This document shows, one piece after another, positions 12,172-24,400 of a stretch of 64,000 nucleotides of DNA. Location of the stretch: NCBI RefSeq assembly GCF_964355755.1, contig NC_092671.1, positions 21,480,001 through 21,544,000 of the forward strand, in the 5' to 3' direction. The notes beneath the pieces are model-generated. The model was not told where the DNA came from and did not search any database. It saw only the letters and a list, made by a program, of their open reading frames with translations. This DNA comes from Antedon mediterranea (Eukaryota; Echinodermata; Crinoidea; Comatulida; Antedonidae). The position numbers and the translations under genes are program-made. Each line of letters begins with the position of its first letter. Positions within the stretch are counted from its first letter, which is position 1.

Positions 12172-12247
12172 TTGGCCACAGTGCCTAAAGACATAAAATA
12201 AAATAAAAATAAATAAATAAATAATAGCTTCAAATCGCATTTGGAGA

Positions 12248-13113
12248 CGTTTTAGACCATTTTGTAATTTTCAAAAAAACTTGTTAACATAAAAACACCA
12301 AAGTTCTTAGAATAGCTTCAAATCGCATTTGGAGACGTTTTAGACCATTTTGTGCATTTCGATGAAACTTGGTTACACAAAAACATCAAAGTGCTTAAAA
12401 TCACATTATAAACCGTTTTAGACCATTTGAGCATTTCGATAACACTTTTCACACAAAAACATCAAAGTTCACAATATAGCTTAATATCCTATTTAAAAAC
12501 GTTTTAGACCATTTTGAGCATTTCGACAAAACTTTTTCACACAAAACACCAAAGTGCTTAGAATACCTTCAAATCGCATTTGGAGACGTTTTAGACAATT
12601 TTGTGATTTTCGAAAAAACTTGTTAACATAAAAACACCAAAGTTTACAGAATAGCTTCAAATCGCATTTGGAGACGTTTTAGACAATTTTGTGATTTTCG
12701 AAAAAACTTGTTAACATAAAAACACCAAAGTGCTTAGAATAGCTTCAAATCGCATTGGGAGACGTTTTAGACCATTTTGTGATTTTCGAAAAAACTTGTT
12801 AACATAAAACACCAAAGTGCTTAGAATAGCTTCAAATCGCATTTGGAGACGTTTTAGACCATTTTGTGATTTTCGAAAAAACTTGTTAACATAAAAACGC
12901 CAAAGTTCTTAAAATAGCTTCAAATCGCATTTGGAGACGTTTTAGACCATTTTGTGATTTTCGAAAAAACTTGTTAACATAAAAACACCAAAGTGTTTAG
13001 AAAAGCTTCAAATCGCATTTGGAGACGTTTTAGACCATTTTGGGATTTTTGAAAAAACTTGTTAACATAAAAACACCAAAGTGCTTAGAATAGCTTCAAA
13101 TCGCATTTGGAGA
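12248..13113 (+). repeat. 866-bp tandem block downstream of the SINE, copy 1
   Basis: This block opens with a GTAATTTTCAAAAAAAC monomer, then B, C (AAGTTCACAATATAG, TATCCT), D, two GACAATTTTG monomers, CATTGGGAG, AAACGCCAAAGTTC, GTTTAGAAAAG and GGGATTTTTG. The same opening recurs at 13114. It recurs in U2 and U4 downstream of their SINEs. Confidence 0.75.
12250..12253 (+). terminator. First T4 tract after SINE copy 1, possible Pol III stop
   Basis: The SINE has no run of four T on the plus strand. The first one is in the adjoining satellite monomer (GACGTTTTAGACC), about 28 bp after the tail. It would set a transcript of roughly 0.4 kb. The equivalent tracts are at 30448-30451 and 59952-59955. 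Confidence 0.5.
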
Positions 13114-13670
13114 CGTTTTAGACCATTTTGTAATTTTCAAAAAAACTTGTTAACATAAAAACACCAAAGTTCTTAGAATAGCTTCAAATCGCATTTGGAG
13201 ACGTTTTAGACCATTTTGTGCATTTCGATAAAACTTGGTTACACAAAAACATCAAAGTGCTTAAAATCACGTTATAAACCGTTTTAGACCATTTGAGCAT
13301 TTCGATAACACTTTTCACACAAAAACATCAAAGGGCACAATATAGCTTAATATCCTATTTAAAAACGTTTTAGACCATTTTGAGCATTTCGACAAAACTT
13401 TTTCACACAAAACACCAAAGTGCTTAGAATACCTTCAAATCGCATTTGGAGACGTTTTAGACAATTTTGTGATTTTCGAAAAAACTTAACATAAAAACAT
13501 CAAAGTTTACAGAATAGCTTCAAATCGCTTTTGGAGACGTTTTAGACAATTTTGTGATTTTCGAAAAAACTTGTTAACATAAAAACACCAAAGTGCTTAG
13601 AATAGCTTCAAATCGCATTGGGAGACGTTTTAGACCATTTTGTGATTTTCGAAAAAACTTGTTAACATAA
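13114..13670 (+). repeat. 866-bp tandem block, partial copy 2
   Basis: This repeats the opening of 12248-13113 (GTAATTTTCAAAAAAAC, B, C with AAGGGCAC and TATCCT, D, GACAATTTTG with AAGTTTACAG, CATTGGGAG). It then diverges after about 13670 into AACATCAAAGTGTACAG. It contains a 7-bp shortened CTTAACATAAAAAC junction and the private TCGCTTTTGG change. Confidence 0.7.
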
Positions 13671-14357
13671 AAACATCAAAGTGTACAGAATAGCTTCAAA
13701 TCGCATTTGGAGACGTTTTAGACCATTTTGTGATTTTCGAAAAAACTTGTTAACATAAAAACACCAAAGTGCTTAGAATAGCTTCAAATCGCATTTGGAG
13801 ACGTTTTAAACCATTTTGTGATTTTCGAAAAAACTTGTTAACATAAAAACACCAAAATGTTTAGAATAGCTTCAAATCGCATTTGGAGACGTTTTAGACC
13901 ATTTTGTGATTTTCGAAAAAACTTGTTAACACAAAAACACCAAAGTGATTAGAATAGCTTCAAATCGCATTTGGAGACGTTTTAGACCATTTTGTGATTT
14001 TCGAAAAAACTTGTTAACATAAAAACACCAAAGTGATTAGAATAGCTTCAAATCGCATTTGGAGACGTTTTAGACCATTTTGTGCATTTCGATGAAACTT
14101 GGTTACGCAAAAACATCAAAGTGCTTAAAATCACATTATAAACCGTTTTAGACCATTTTGAGCATATCGATAACACTTTTTACACAAAACACCAAAGTGC
14201 TTAGAATAGCTTCAAATCGCATTTGGAGACGTTTTAGACCATTTTGTGATTTTCGACAAAACTTTTTCACACAAAACACCAAAGTGCTTAGAATACCTTC
14301 AAATCGCATTTGGAGACGTTTTAGACCATTTTGTGATTTTCGAAAAAACTTGTTAAC

Positions 14358-17282
14358 ATAAAAACATCAAAATGTTTAGAATAGCTTCAAATCACATTTG
14401 GAGACGTTTTAGACCATTTTGTGATTTTCGAAAAAACTTGTTAACACAAAAACACCAAAGTGATTAGAATAGCTTCAAATCGCATTTGGAGACGTTTTAG
14501 ACCAATTTGTGCATTTCGATGAAACTTGGTTACGCAAAAACATCAAAGTGCTTAAAATCACATTATAAACCGTTTTAGACCATTTTGAGCATATCGATAA
14601 CACTTTTCACACAAAAACATCAAAGAGCACAATATAGCTTAATATCTTATTTAAAAACGTTTTAGACCATTTTGAGCATTTCGACAAAACTTTTTCACAC
14701 AAAACACCAAAGTGCTTAGAATAGCTTCAAATCGCATTTGGAGACGTTTTAGACCATTTTGTGATTTTCGAAAAAACTTGTTAACATAAAAACATCAAAG
14801 TGCTAAGAATAGCTTCAAATCGCATTTGGAGACATTTTAGACCAATTAGTGATTTTCGAAAAAACTTGGTTACACAAAAACATCAAAGTGGTTAAAATCA
14901 CATTATAAACCGTTTTAGACCATTTTGAGCATTTCGATAACACTTTTCACACAAAAACATCAAAGTGCTTAGAATAGCTTCAAATCGCATTTGGAGACGT
15001 TTTAGACCATTTTGTGATTTTCGAAAAAAACTTTTTAACATAAAAACACCAAACTTCTAAGAATAGCTTCAAATCGCATATGGAGACAATTTAGACCATT
15101 TTGTGATTTTCGAAAAAACTTGTTAACATAAAAACACCAAAGTGCTAAGAATAGCTTCAAATCGCATATGGAGACAATTTAGACCATTTTGTGATTTTCG
15201 AAAAAACTTGTTAACATAAAAACACCAAAGTGCTTAGAATACCTTCAAATCGCATTTGGAGACGTTTAAGACCATTTTGTGATTTTCGAAAAAACTTGTT
15301 AACATAAAAACACCAAAGTGCTTAGAATAGCTTCAAATCGCATTTGGAGACGTTTTAGACCAATTTGTGATTTTCGAAAAAACTTGGTTACACAAAAACA
15401 TCAAAGTGGATAAAAGCACATTATAAACCGTTTTAGACCATTTTGAGCATTTCGATAACACATTTCACACAAAAACATCAAAGAGCACAAAATAGCTTAA
15501 TATCGTATTTAAAAACGTTTTAAACCATTTTGAGCATTTCGACAAAACTTTTTCACACAAAACACCAAAGTGTTTAGAAAAGCTTCAAATCGCATTTGGA
15601 GACGTTTTAGACCATTTTGGGATTTTCGAAAAAACTTGTTAACATAAAAACACCAAAGTGCTTAGAATAGCTTCAAATCGCATTTGAAGACGTTTTAGAC
15701 CATTTTGTAATTTTCGAAAAAACTTGTTAACATAAAAACACCAAAATGTTTAGAATAGCTTCAAATCGCATTTGGAGACGTTTTAGACCATTTTGTGATT
15801 TTCGAAAAAACTTGTTAACACAAAAACACCAAAGTGATTAGAATAGCTTCAAATCGCATTTGGAGACGTTTTAGACCATTTTGTGATTTTCGAAAAAACT
15901 TGTTAACATAAAAACACCAAAGTGATTAGAATAGCTTCAAATCGCATTTGGAGACGTTTTAGACCATTTTGTGCATTTCGATGAAACTTGGTTACGCAAA
16001 AACATCAAAGTAATAATCACATTATAAACAGTTTTAGACCATTTTGAGCATATCGATAAAACTTTTTACACAAAACACCAAAGTGCTTAGAATAGCTTCA
16101 AATCGCATTTGGAGACGTTTTAGACCATTTTGTGATTTTCGACAAAACTTTTTCACACAAAACACCAAAGTGCTTAGAATACCTTCAAATCGCATTTGGA
16201 GACGTTTTAGACCATTTTGTGATTTTCGAAAAAACTTGTTAACATAAAAACATCAAAGTGTACAGATTAGCTTCAAATCGCATTTGGAGACGTTTTAGAC
16301 CATTTTGTGATTTTCGAAAAAACTTGTTAACATAAAAACACCAAAGTGCTTAGAATAGCTTCAAATCGCATTAGGAGACGTTTTAGACCATTTTGTTATT
16401 TTCGAAAAAACTTGTTAACATAAAAACACCAAAATGTTTAGAATAGCTTCAAATCGCATTTGGAGACGTTTTAGACCATTTTGTGATTTTCGAAAAAACT
16501 TGTTAACATAAAAACACCAAAGTGCTTAGAATACCTTCAAATCGCATTTGGAGACGTTTTAGACCATTTTGTGATTTTCCAAAAAACTTGTTAACATAAA
16601 AACATCAAAGTGTACAGAATAGCTTCAAATCGCATTTGGAGACGTTTTAGACCATTTTGTGATTTTCGAAAAAACTTGTTAACATAAAAACACCAAAGTG
16701 CTTAGAATAGCTTCAAATCGCATTAGGAGACGTTTTAGACCATTTTGTGATTTTCGAAAAAACTTGTTAACATAAAAACACCAAAGTGCTTAGAATAGCT
16801 TCAAATCGCATTTGGAGACGTTTTAGACCATTTTGTGATTTTCGAAAAAACTTGTTAACATAAAAACACCAAAATGTTTAGAATAGCTTCAAATCACATT
16901 TGGAGACGTTTTAGACCATTTTGTGATTTTCGAAAAAACTTGTTAACACAAAAACACCAAAGTGATTAGAATAGCTTCAAATCGCATTTGGAGACGTTTT
17001 AGACCAATTTGTGCATTTCGATGAAACTTGGTTACGCAAAAACATCAAAGTGCTTAAAATCACATTATAAACCGTTTTAGACCATTTTGAGCATATCGAT
17101 AACACTTTTCACACAAAAACATCAAAGAGCACAATATAGCTTAATATCTTATTTAAAAACGTTTTAGACCATTTTGAGCATTTCGACAAAACTTTTTCAC
17201 ACAAAACACCAAAGTGCTTAGAATAGCTTCAAATCGCATTTGGAGACGTTTTAGACCATTTTGTGATTTTCGAAAAAACTTT
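14358..17282 (+). repeat. Dispersed internal duplication, copy 2
   Basis: Downstream partner of 7352-10100. Its left edge is a hybrid monomer, AACATCAAAATGTTTAG at about 14363-14379. The left half matches the AACATCAAAGTGTACAG type and the right half the AACACCAAAATGTTTAG type, which is what an exchange within a monomer would leave. Its right edge is the same AAAAAACTTTTT run as copy 1, continuing here into TCACACAAAACACC. Confidence 0.75.
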
Positions 17283-18368
17283 TTCACACAAAACACCAAA
17301 GTGCTTAGAATACCTTCAAATCGCATTTGGAGACGTTTTAGACCATTTTGTGATTTTCGAAAAAACTTGTTAACATAAAAACATCAAAGTGTACAGAATA
17401 GCTTCAAATCGCATTTGGAGACGTTTTAGACCATTTTGTGATTTTCGAAAAAACTTGTTAACATAAAAACACCAAAGTGCTTAGAATAGCTTCAAATCGC
17501 ATTAGGAGACGTTTTAGACCATTTTGTGATTTTCGAAAAAACTTGTTAACACAAAAACACCAAAGTGCTTAGAATAGCTTCAAATCGCATTTGGAGACGT
17601 TTTAGACCATTTTGTGATTTTCGAAAAAACTTGTTAATATAAAAACACCAAAGTACTTAGAATAGCTTCAAATCGCATTTGGAGACGTTTTAAACCATTT
17701 TGTGATTTTCGAAAAAACTTGTTAACATAAAAACACCAAAATGTTTAGAATAGCTTCAAATCGCATTTGGAGACGTTTTAGACCATTTTGTGATTTTCGA
17801 AAAAACTTGTTAACACAAAAACACCAAAGTGATTAGAATAGCTTCAAATCGCATTTGGAGACGTTTTAGACCATTTTGTGCATTTCGATGAAACTTGGTT
17901 ACGGAAAAACATCAAAGTGCTTAAAATCACATTATAAACCGTTTTAGACCATTTTGAGCATTTCGATAACACATTTCACACAAAAACATCAAAGAGCACA
18001 AAATAGCTTAATATCGTATTTAAAAACGTTTTAAACCATTTTGAGCATTTCGACAAAACTTTTTCACACAAAACACCAAAGTGTTTAGAAAAGCTTCAAA
18101 TCGCATTTGGAGACGTTTTAGACCATTTTGGGATTTTCGAAAAAACTTGTTAACATAAAAACACCAAAGTGCTTAGAATACCTTCAAATCGCATTTGGAG
18201 ACGTTTTAGACCATTTTGTAATTTTCGAAAAAACTTGTTAACATAAAAACACCAAAGTGCTAAGAATAGCTTCAAATCGCATTTGGAGACGTTTTAGACC
18301 AATTTGTGATTTTCGAAAAAACTTGGTTACACAAAAACATCAAAGTGCTTAAAATCACATTATAAAAC

Positions 18369-18455
18369 CGTTTTAGACCATTTTGAGCATTTCGATAACA
18401 CTTTTCACACAAAAACATCAAAGAGCATAAAATAGGTTAATATCGTATTTAAAAA
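18369..18455 (+). repeat. Representative class C monomer (87 bp, TAATATCGTATTTAAAAACG type)
   Basis: This monomer has GAGCATTTCGATAACACTTT, an ACATCAAAGAGCA segment, and TTAATATCGTATTTAAAAA in place of the TTCAAATCGCATTTGGAGA half of class A. Period is 87 bp. Its GAGCAT half follows a class B monomer in every block, and a class D monomer normally follows it. Variants (AAGAGCACAATATAG, AAGACCACAATATAG, AAGGGCACAATATAG with TATCCTATTT, TATCTTATTT) identify HOR positions. Confidence 0.88.
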
Positions 18456-21400
18456 CGTTTTAGACCATTTTGAGCATTTCGACAAAACTTTTTCACACAA
18501 AACACCAAAGTGTACAGAATAGCTTAATATCGTATTTAAAAACGTTTTAGACCATTTTGTGATTTTCGAAAAAACTTGTTAACATAAAAACACCAAAATG
18601 TTTAGAATAGCTTCAAATTGCATTTGGAGACGTTTTAGACCATTTTGTGATTTTCGAAAAAACTTGTTAACACAAAAACACCAAAGTGATTAGAATAGCT
18701 TCAAATCGCATTTGGAGACGTTTTAGACCATTTTGTGATTTTCGAAAAAACTTGTTAACATAAAAACACCAAAGTGATTAGAATAGCTTCAAATCGCATT
18801 TGGAGACGTTTTAGACCATTTTGTGCATTTCGATGAAACTTGGTTACGCAAAAACATCAATGTGCTTAAAATCACATTATAAACCGTTTTAGACCATTTT
18901 GAGCATATCCATAAAACTTTTTACACAAAACACCAAAGTGCTTAGAATAGCTTCAAATCGCATTTGGAGACGTTTTAGACCATTTTGTGATTTTCGACAA
19001 AACTTTTTCACACAAAACACCAAAGTGCTTAGAATACCTTCAAATCGCATTTGGAGACGTTTTAGACCATTTTGTGATTTTCGAAAAAACTTGTTAACAT
19101 AAAAACATCAAAGTGTACAGAATAGCTTCAAATCGCATTTGGAGACGTTTTAGACCATTTTGTGATTTTCGAAAAAACTTGTTAACATAAAAACACCAAA
19201 GTGCTTAGAATAGCTTCAAATCGCATTAGGAGACGTTTTAGACCATTTTGTGATTTTCGAAAAAACTTGTTAACATAAAAACACCAAAGTGCTTAGAATA
19301 GCTTCAAATCGCATTTGGAGACGTTTTAGACCATTTTGTGATTTTCGAAAAAACTTGTTAACATAAAAACACCAAAATGTTTAGAATAGCTTCAAATCGC
19401 ATTTGGAGACGTTTTAGACCATTTTGTGATTTTCGAAAAAACTTGTTAACACAAAAACACCAAAGTGATTAGAATAGCTTCAAATCGCATTTGGAGACGT
19501 TTTAGACCATTTTGTGCATTTCGATGAAACTTGGTTACGCAAAAACATCAAAGTGCTTAAAATCACATTATAAACCGTTTTAGACCATTTTTAGCATATC
19601 GATAACACTTTTCACACAAAAACATCAAAGAGCACAATATAGCTTAATATCGTATTTAAAAACGTTTTAGACCATTTTGAGCATTTCGACAAAACTTTTT
19701 CACACAAAACACCAAAGTGCTTAGAATAGCTTCAAATCGCATTTGGAGACGTTTTAGACCATTTTGTGATTTTCGAAAAAACTTGTTAACATAAAAACAT
19801 CAAAGGGCTAAGAATAGCTTCAAATCGCATTTGGAGACATTTTAGACCAATTAGTGATTTTCGAAAAAACTTGGTTACACAAAAACATCAAAGTGGTTAA
19901 AATCACATTATAAACCGTTTTAGACCATTTTGAGCATTTCGATAACACTTTTTACACAAAAACATCAAAGTGCTTAGAATAGCTTCAAATCGCATTTGGA
20001 GACGTTTTAGACCATTTTGTGATTTTCGAAAAAAACTTTTTAACATAAAAACACCAAACTGCTAAGAATAGCTTCAAATCGCATATGGAGACAATTTAGA
20101 CCATTTTGTGATTTTCGAAAAAACTTGTTAACATAAAAACACCAAAGTGCTTAGCATACCTTCAAATCGCATTTGGAGACATTTTAGACCATTTTGTGAT
20201 TTTCGAAAAAACTTGTTAACATAAAAACATCAAAGTGCTAAGAATAGCTTCCAATCGCATTTGGAGACGTTTTAGACCATTTTGTGATTTTCGAAAACAA
20301 CTTGTTAACATAAAAACACCAAAGTGCTTAGAATAGCTTCAAATCGCATTTGGAGACGTTTTAGACCAATTTGTGATTTTCGAAAAAACTTGGTTACACA
20401 AAAACATCAAAGTGGATAAAATCACATTATAAACCGTTTTAGACCATTTTGAGCATATCGATAACACTTTTCACACAAAAACATCAAAGACCACAATATA
20501 GCTTAATATCGTATTTAAAAACGTTTTAGACCATTTTGAGCATTTCGACAAAACTTTTTCACACAAAACACCAAAGTGCTTAGAATAGCTTCAAATCGCA
20601 TTTGGAGACGTTTTAGACCATTTTGTGATTTTCGAAAAAACTTGTTAACATAAAAACATCAAAGTGCTAAGAATAGCTTCAAATCGAATTTGGAGACATT
20701 TTAGACCAATTAGTGATTTTCGAAAAAACTTGGTTACACAAAAACATCAAAGTGGTTAAAATCACATTATAAACCGTTTTAGACCATTTTGAGCATTTCG
20801 ATAACACTTTTCACACAAAAACATCAAAGTGCTTAGAATAGCTTCAAATCGCATTTGGAGACGTTTTAGACCATTTTGTGATTTTCGAAAAAAACTTTTT
20901 AACATAAAAACACCAAACTGCTAAGAATAGCTTCAAATCGCATATGGAGACAATTTAGACCATTTTGTGATTTTCGAAAAAACTTGTTAACATAAAAACA
21001 CCAAAGTGCTTAGAATACCTTCAAATCGCATTTGGAGACATTTTAGACCATTTTGTGATTTTCGAAAAAACTTGTTAACATAAAAACATCAAAGTGCTAA
21101 GAATAGCTTCCAATCGCATTTGGAGACGTTTTAGACTATTTTGTGATTTTCGAAAACAACTTGTTAACATAAAAACACCAAAGTGCTTAGAATAGCTTCA
21201 AATCGCATTTGGAGACGTTTTAGACCAATTTGTGATTTTCGAAAAAACTTGGTTACACAAAAACATCAAAGTGGATAAAATCACATTATAAACCGTTTTA
21301 GACCATTTTGAGCATTTCGATAACACATATCACACAAAAACATCAAAGAGCACAAAATAGCTTAATATCGTATTTAAAAACGTTTTAAACCATTTTGAGC

Positions 21401-24400
21401 ATTTCGACAAAACTTTTTCACACAAAACACCAAAGTGTACAGAATAGCTTCAAATCGCATTTGGAGACGTTTTAGACCATTTTGTGATTTTCGAAAAAAC
21501 TTGTTAATATAAAAACACCAAAGTACTTAGAATAGCTTCAAATCGCATTTGGAGACGTTGTAGACCATTTTGTGATTTTCGAAAAAACTTGTTAACATAA
21601 AAACACCAAAGTTTACAGAATAGCTTCAAATCGCATTTGGAGACGTTTTAGACAATTTTGTGCATTTCGATGAAACTTGGTTACACAAAAACATCAAAGT
21701 GCTTAAAATCACATTATAAACCGTTTTAGACCATTTGAGCATTTCCATAACACTTTTCACACAAAAACATCAAAGGGCACAATATAGCTTAATATCCTAT
21801 TTAAAAACGTTTTAGACCATTTTGAGCATTTCGACAAAACTTTTTCACACAAAACACCAAAGTGCTTAGAATACCTTCAAATCGCATTTGGAGACGTTTT
21901 AGACCATTTTGTGATTTTCGAAAAAACTTAACATAAAAACATCAAAGTTTACAGAATAGCTTCAAATCGCATTTGGAGACGTTTTAAACCATTTTGTGAT
22001 TTTCGAAAAAACTTGTTAACATAAAAACACCAAAATGTTTAGAATAGCTTCAAATCGCATTTGGAGACGTTTTAGACCATTTTGTGATTTTCGAAAAAAC
22101 TTGTTAACACAAAAACACCAAAGTGATTAGAATAGCTTCAAATCGCATTTGGAGACGTTTTAGACCATTTTGTGATTTTCGAAAAAACTTGTTAACATAA
22201 AAACACCAAAGTGATTAGAATAGCTTCAAATCGCATTTGGAGACGTTTTAGACCATTTTGTGCATTTCGATGAAACTTGGTTACGCAAAAACATCAAAGT
22301 GCTTAAAATCACATTATAAACCGTTTTAGACCATTTTGAGCATATCGATAACACTTTTTACACAAAACGCTAAAGTGCTTAGAATAGCTTCAAATCGCAT
22401 TTGGAGACGTTTTAGACCATTTTGTGATTTTCGACAAAACTTTTTCACACAAAACACCAAAGTGCTTAGAATACCTTCAAATCGCATTTGGAGACGTTTT
22501 AGACCATTTTGTGCATTTCGATGAAACTTGGTTACGCAAAAACATCAAAGTGCTTAAAATCACATTATAAACCGTTTTAGACCATTTTGAGCATATCGAT
22601 AACACTTTTTACACAAAACGCTAAAGTGCTTAGAATAGCTTCAAATCGCATTTGGAGACGTTTTAGACCATTTTGTGATTTTCGACAAAACTTTTTCACA
22701 CAAAACACCAAAGTGCTTAGAATACCTTCAAATCGCATTTGGAGACGTTTTAGACCATTTTGTGATTTTCGAAAAAACTTGTTAACATAAAAACATCAAA
22801 GTGTACAGAATAGCTTCAAATCGCATTTGGAGACGTTTTAGACCATTTTGTGATTTTCGAAAAAACTTGTTAACATAAAAACACCAAAGTGCTTAGAATA
22901 GCTTCAAATCGCATTAGGAGACGTTTTAGACCATTTTGTGATTTTCGAAAAAACTTGTTAACATAAAAACACCAAAGTGCTTAGAATAGCTTCAAATCGC
23001 ATTTGGAGACGTTTTAGACCATTTTGTGATTTTCGAAAAAACTTGTTAACATAAAAACACCAAAGTTCTTAAAATAGCTTCAAATCGCATTTGGAGACGT
23101 TTTAGACCATTTTGTGATTTTCGAAAAAACTTGTTAACATAAAAACACCAAAGTGTTTAGAAAAGCTTCAAATCGCATTTGGAGACGTTTTAGACCATTT
23201 TGGGATTTTTGAAAAAACTTGTTAACATAAAAACACCAAAGTGCTTAGAATAGCTTCAAATCGCATTTGGAGACGTTTTAGACCATTTTGTAATTTTCAA
23301 AAAAACTTGTTAACATAAAAACACCAAAGTTCTTAGAATAGCTTCAAATCGCATTTGGAGACGTTTTAGACCATTTTGTGCATTTCGATGAAACTTGGTT
23401 ACACAAAAACATCAAAGTGCTTAAAATCACGTTATAAACCGTTTTAGACCATTTGAGCATTTCGATAACACTTTTCACACAAAAACATCAAAGGGCACAA
23501 TATAGCTTAATATCCTATTTAAAAACGTTTTAGACCATTTTGAGCATTTCGACAAAACTTTTTCACACAAAACACCAAAGTGCTTAGAATACCTTCAAAT
23601 CGCATTTGGAGACGTTTTAGACAATTTTGTGATTTTCGAAAAAACTTAACATAAAAACATCAAAGTTTACAGAATAGCTTCAAATCGCATTTGGAGACGT
23701 TTTAGACCATTTTGTGATTTTCGAAAAAACTTGTTAACATAAAAACACCAAAGTGCTTAGAATAGCTTCAAATCGCATTTGGAGACGTTTTAAACCATTT
23801 TGTGATTTTCGAAAAAACTTGTTAACATAAAAACACCAAAATGTTTAGAATAGCTTCAAATCGCATTTGGAGACGTTTTAGACCATTTTGTGATTTTCGA
23901 AAAAACTTGTTAACACAAAAACACCAAAGTGATTAGAATAGCTTCAAATCGCATTTGGAGACGTTTTAGACCATTTTGTGATTTTCGAAAAAACTTGTTA
24001 ACATAAAAACACCAAAGTGATTAGAATAGCTTCAAATCGCATTTGGAGACGTTTTAGACCATTTTGTGCATTTCGAGGAAACTTGGTTACGCAAAAACAT
24101 CAAAGTGCTTAAAATCACATTATAAACCGTTTTAGACCATTTTGAGCATATCGATAACACTTTTTACACAAAACACCAAAGTGCTTAGAATAGCTTCAAA
24201 TCGCATTTGGAGACGTTTTAGACCATTTTGTGATTTTCGACAAAACTTTTTCACACAAAACACCAAAATGCTTAGAATACCTTCAAATCGCATTTGGAGA
24301 GGTTTTAGACCATTTTGTGATTTTCGAAAAAACTTGTTAACATAAAAACATCAAAGTGTACAGAATAGCTTCAAATCGCATTTGGAGACGTTTTAGACCA

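Larger units (their letters stand above)
11870..12222 (+). mobile_element. tRNA-derived SINE, copy 1 (in U1)
   Basis: A 353-bp non-autonomous retroposon. The head is tRNA-like: TGGCCGAGCGG at 11870 matches the Pol III A box exactly, and GGTTCGAGGCC at 11936 matches the B box exactly. The style is Leu/Ser tRNA (GAGCGGTTAAGGC D arm), but the T stem is degenerate, so it is not a working tRNA. The body (about 11980-12120) includes a 7-bp hairpin (GTACACA 12014-12020 / TGTGTAC 12032-12038) and the TTAAAGAACCCAGT and GAGTAGGGG blocks I recall from invertebrate SINEs. A structured 3' part (12122-12171) precedes an ATAAAATAAAA/AAATAAATAAAT tail. It encodes no protein and would depend on a partner LINE for reverse transcription. 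Flanks are AATA on both sides. The family name is unknown to me. Confidence 0.88.
1..18375 (+). repeat. Higher-order repeat copy U1 (full 18.4-kb period)
   Basis: Position 1 recurs at 18376 with the same private variants, for example the AAAATAGGTTAATATCG block at about 54-70 and 18429-18445. Distinctive segments at 524, 3961, 4212 and 5767 recur at 18899, 22336, 22587 and 24142, a constant offset of 18375. Those at 8862, 14158 and 16044 recur at +18199. The unit has about 30 blocks, each introduced by a 78-bp-type monomer, and carries one SINE at 11870-12222. Internally it is itself built from duplications: 859-bp tandem (1201-2918), 251-bp tandem (3869-4370), 866-bp tandem from 12248, and a dispersed pair at about 7.35-10.1 and 14.36-17.28 kb. 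The start is arbitrary because it is the window edge. Confidence 0.9.

Noticed and set aside
11807-12253. Satellite derived from the SINE, or the reverse
   Set aside because: The SINE shares no recognisable sequence with the monomer, and the empty sites show that it is a simple insertion.
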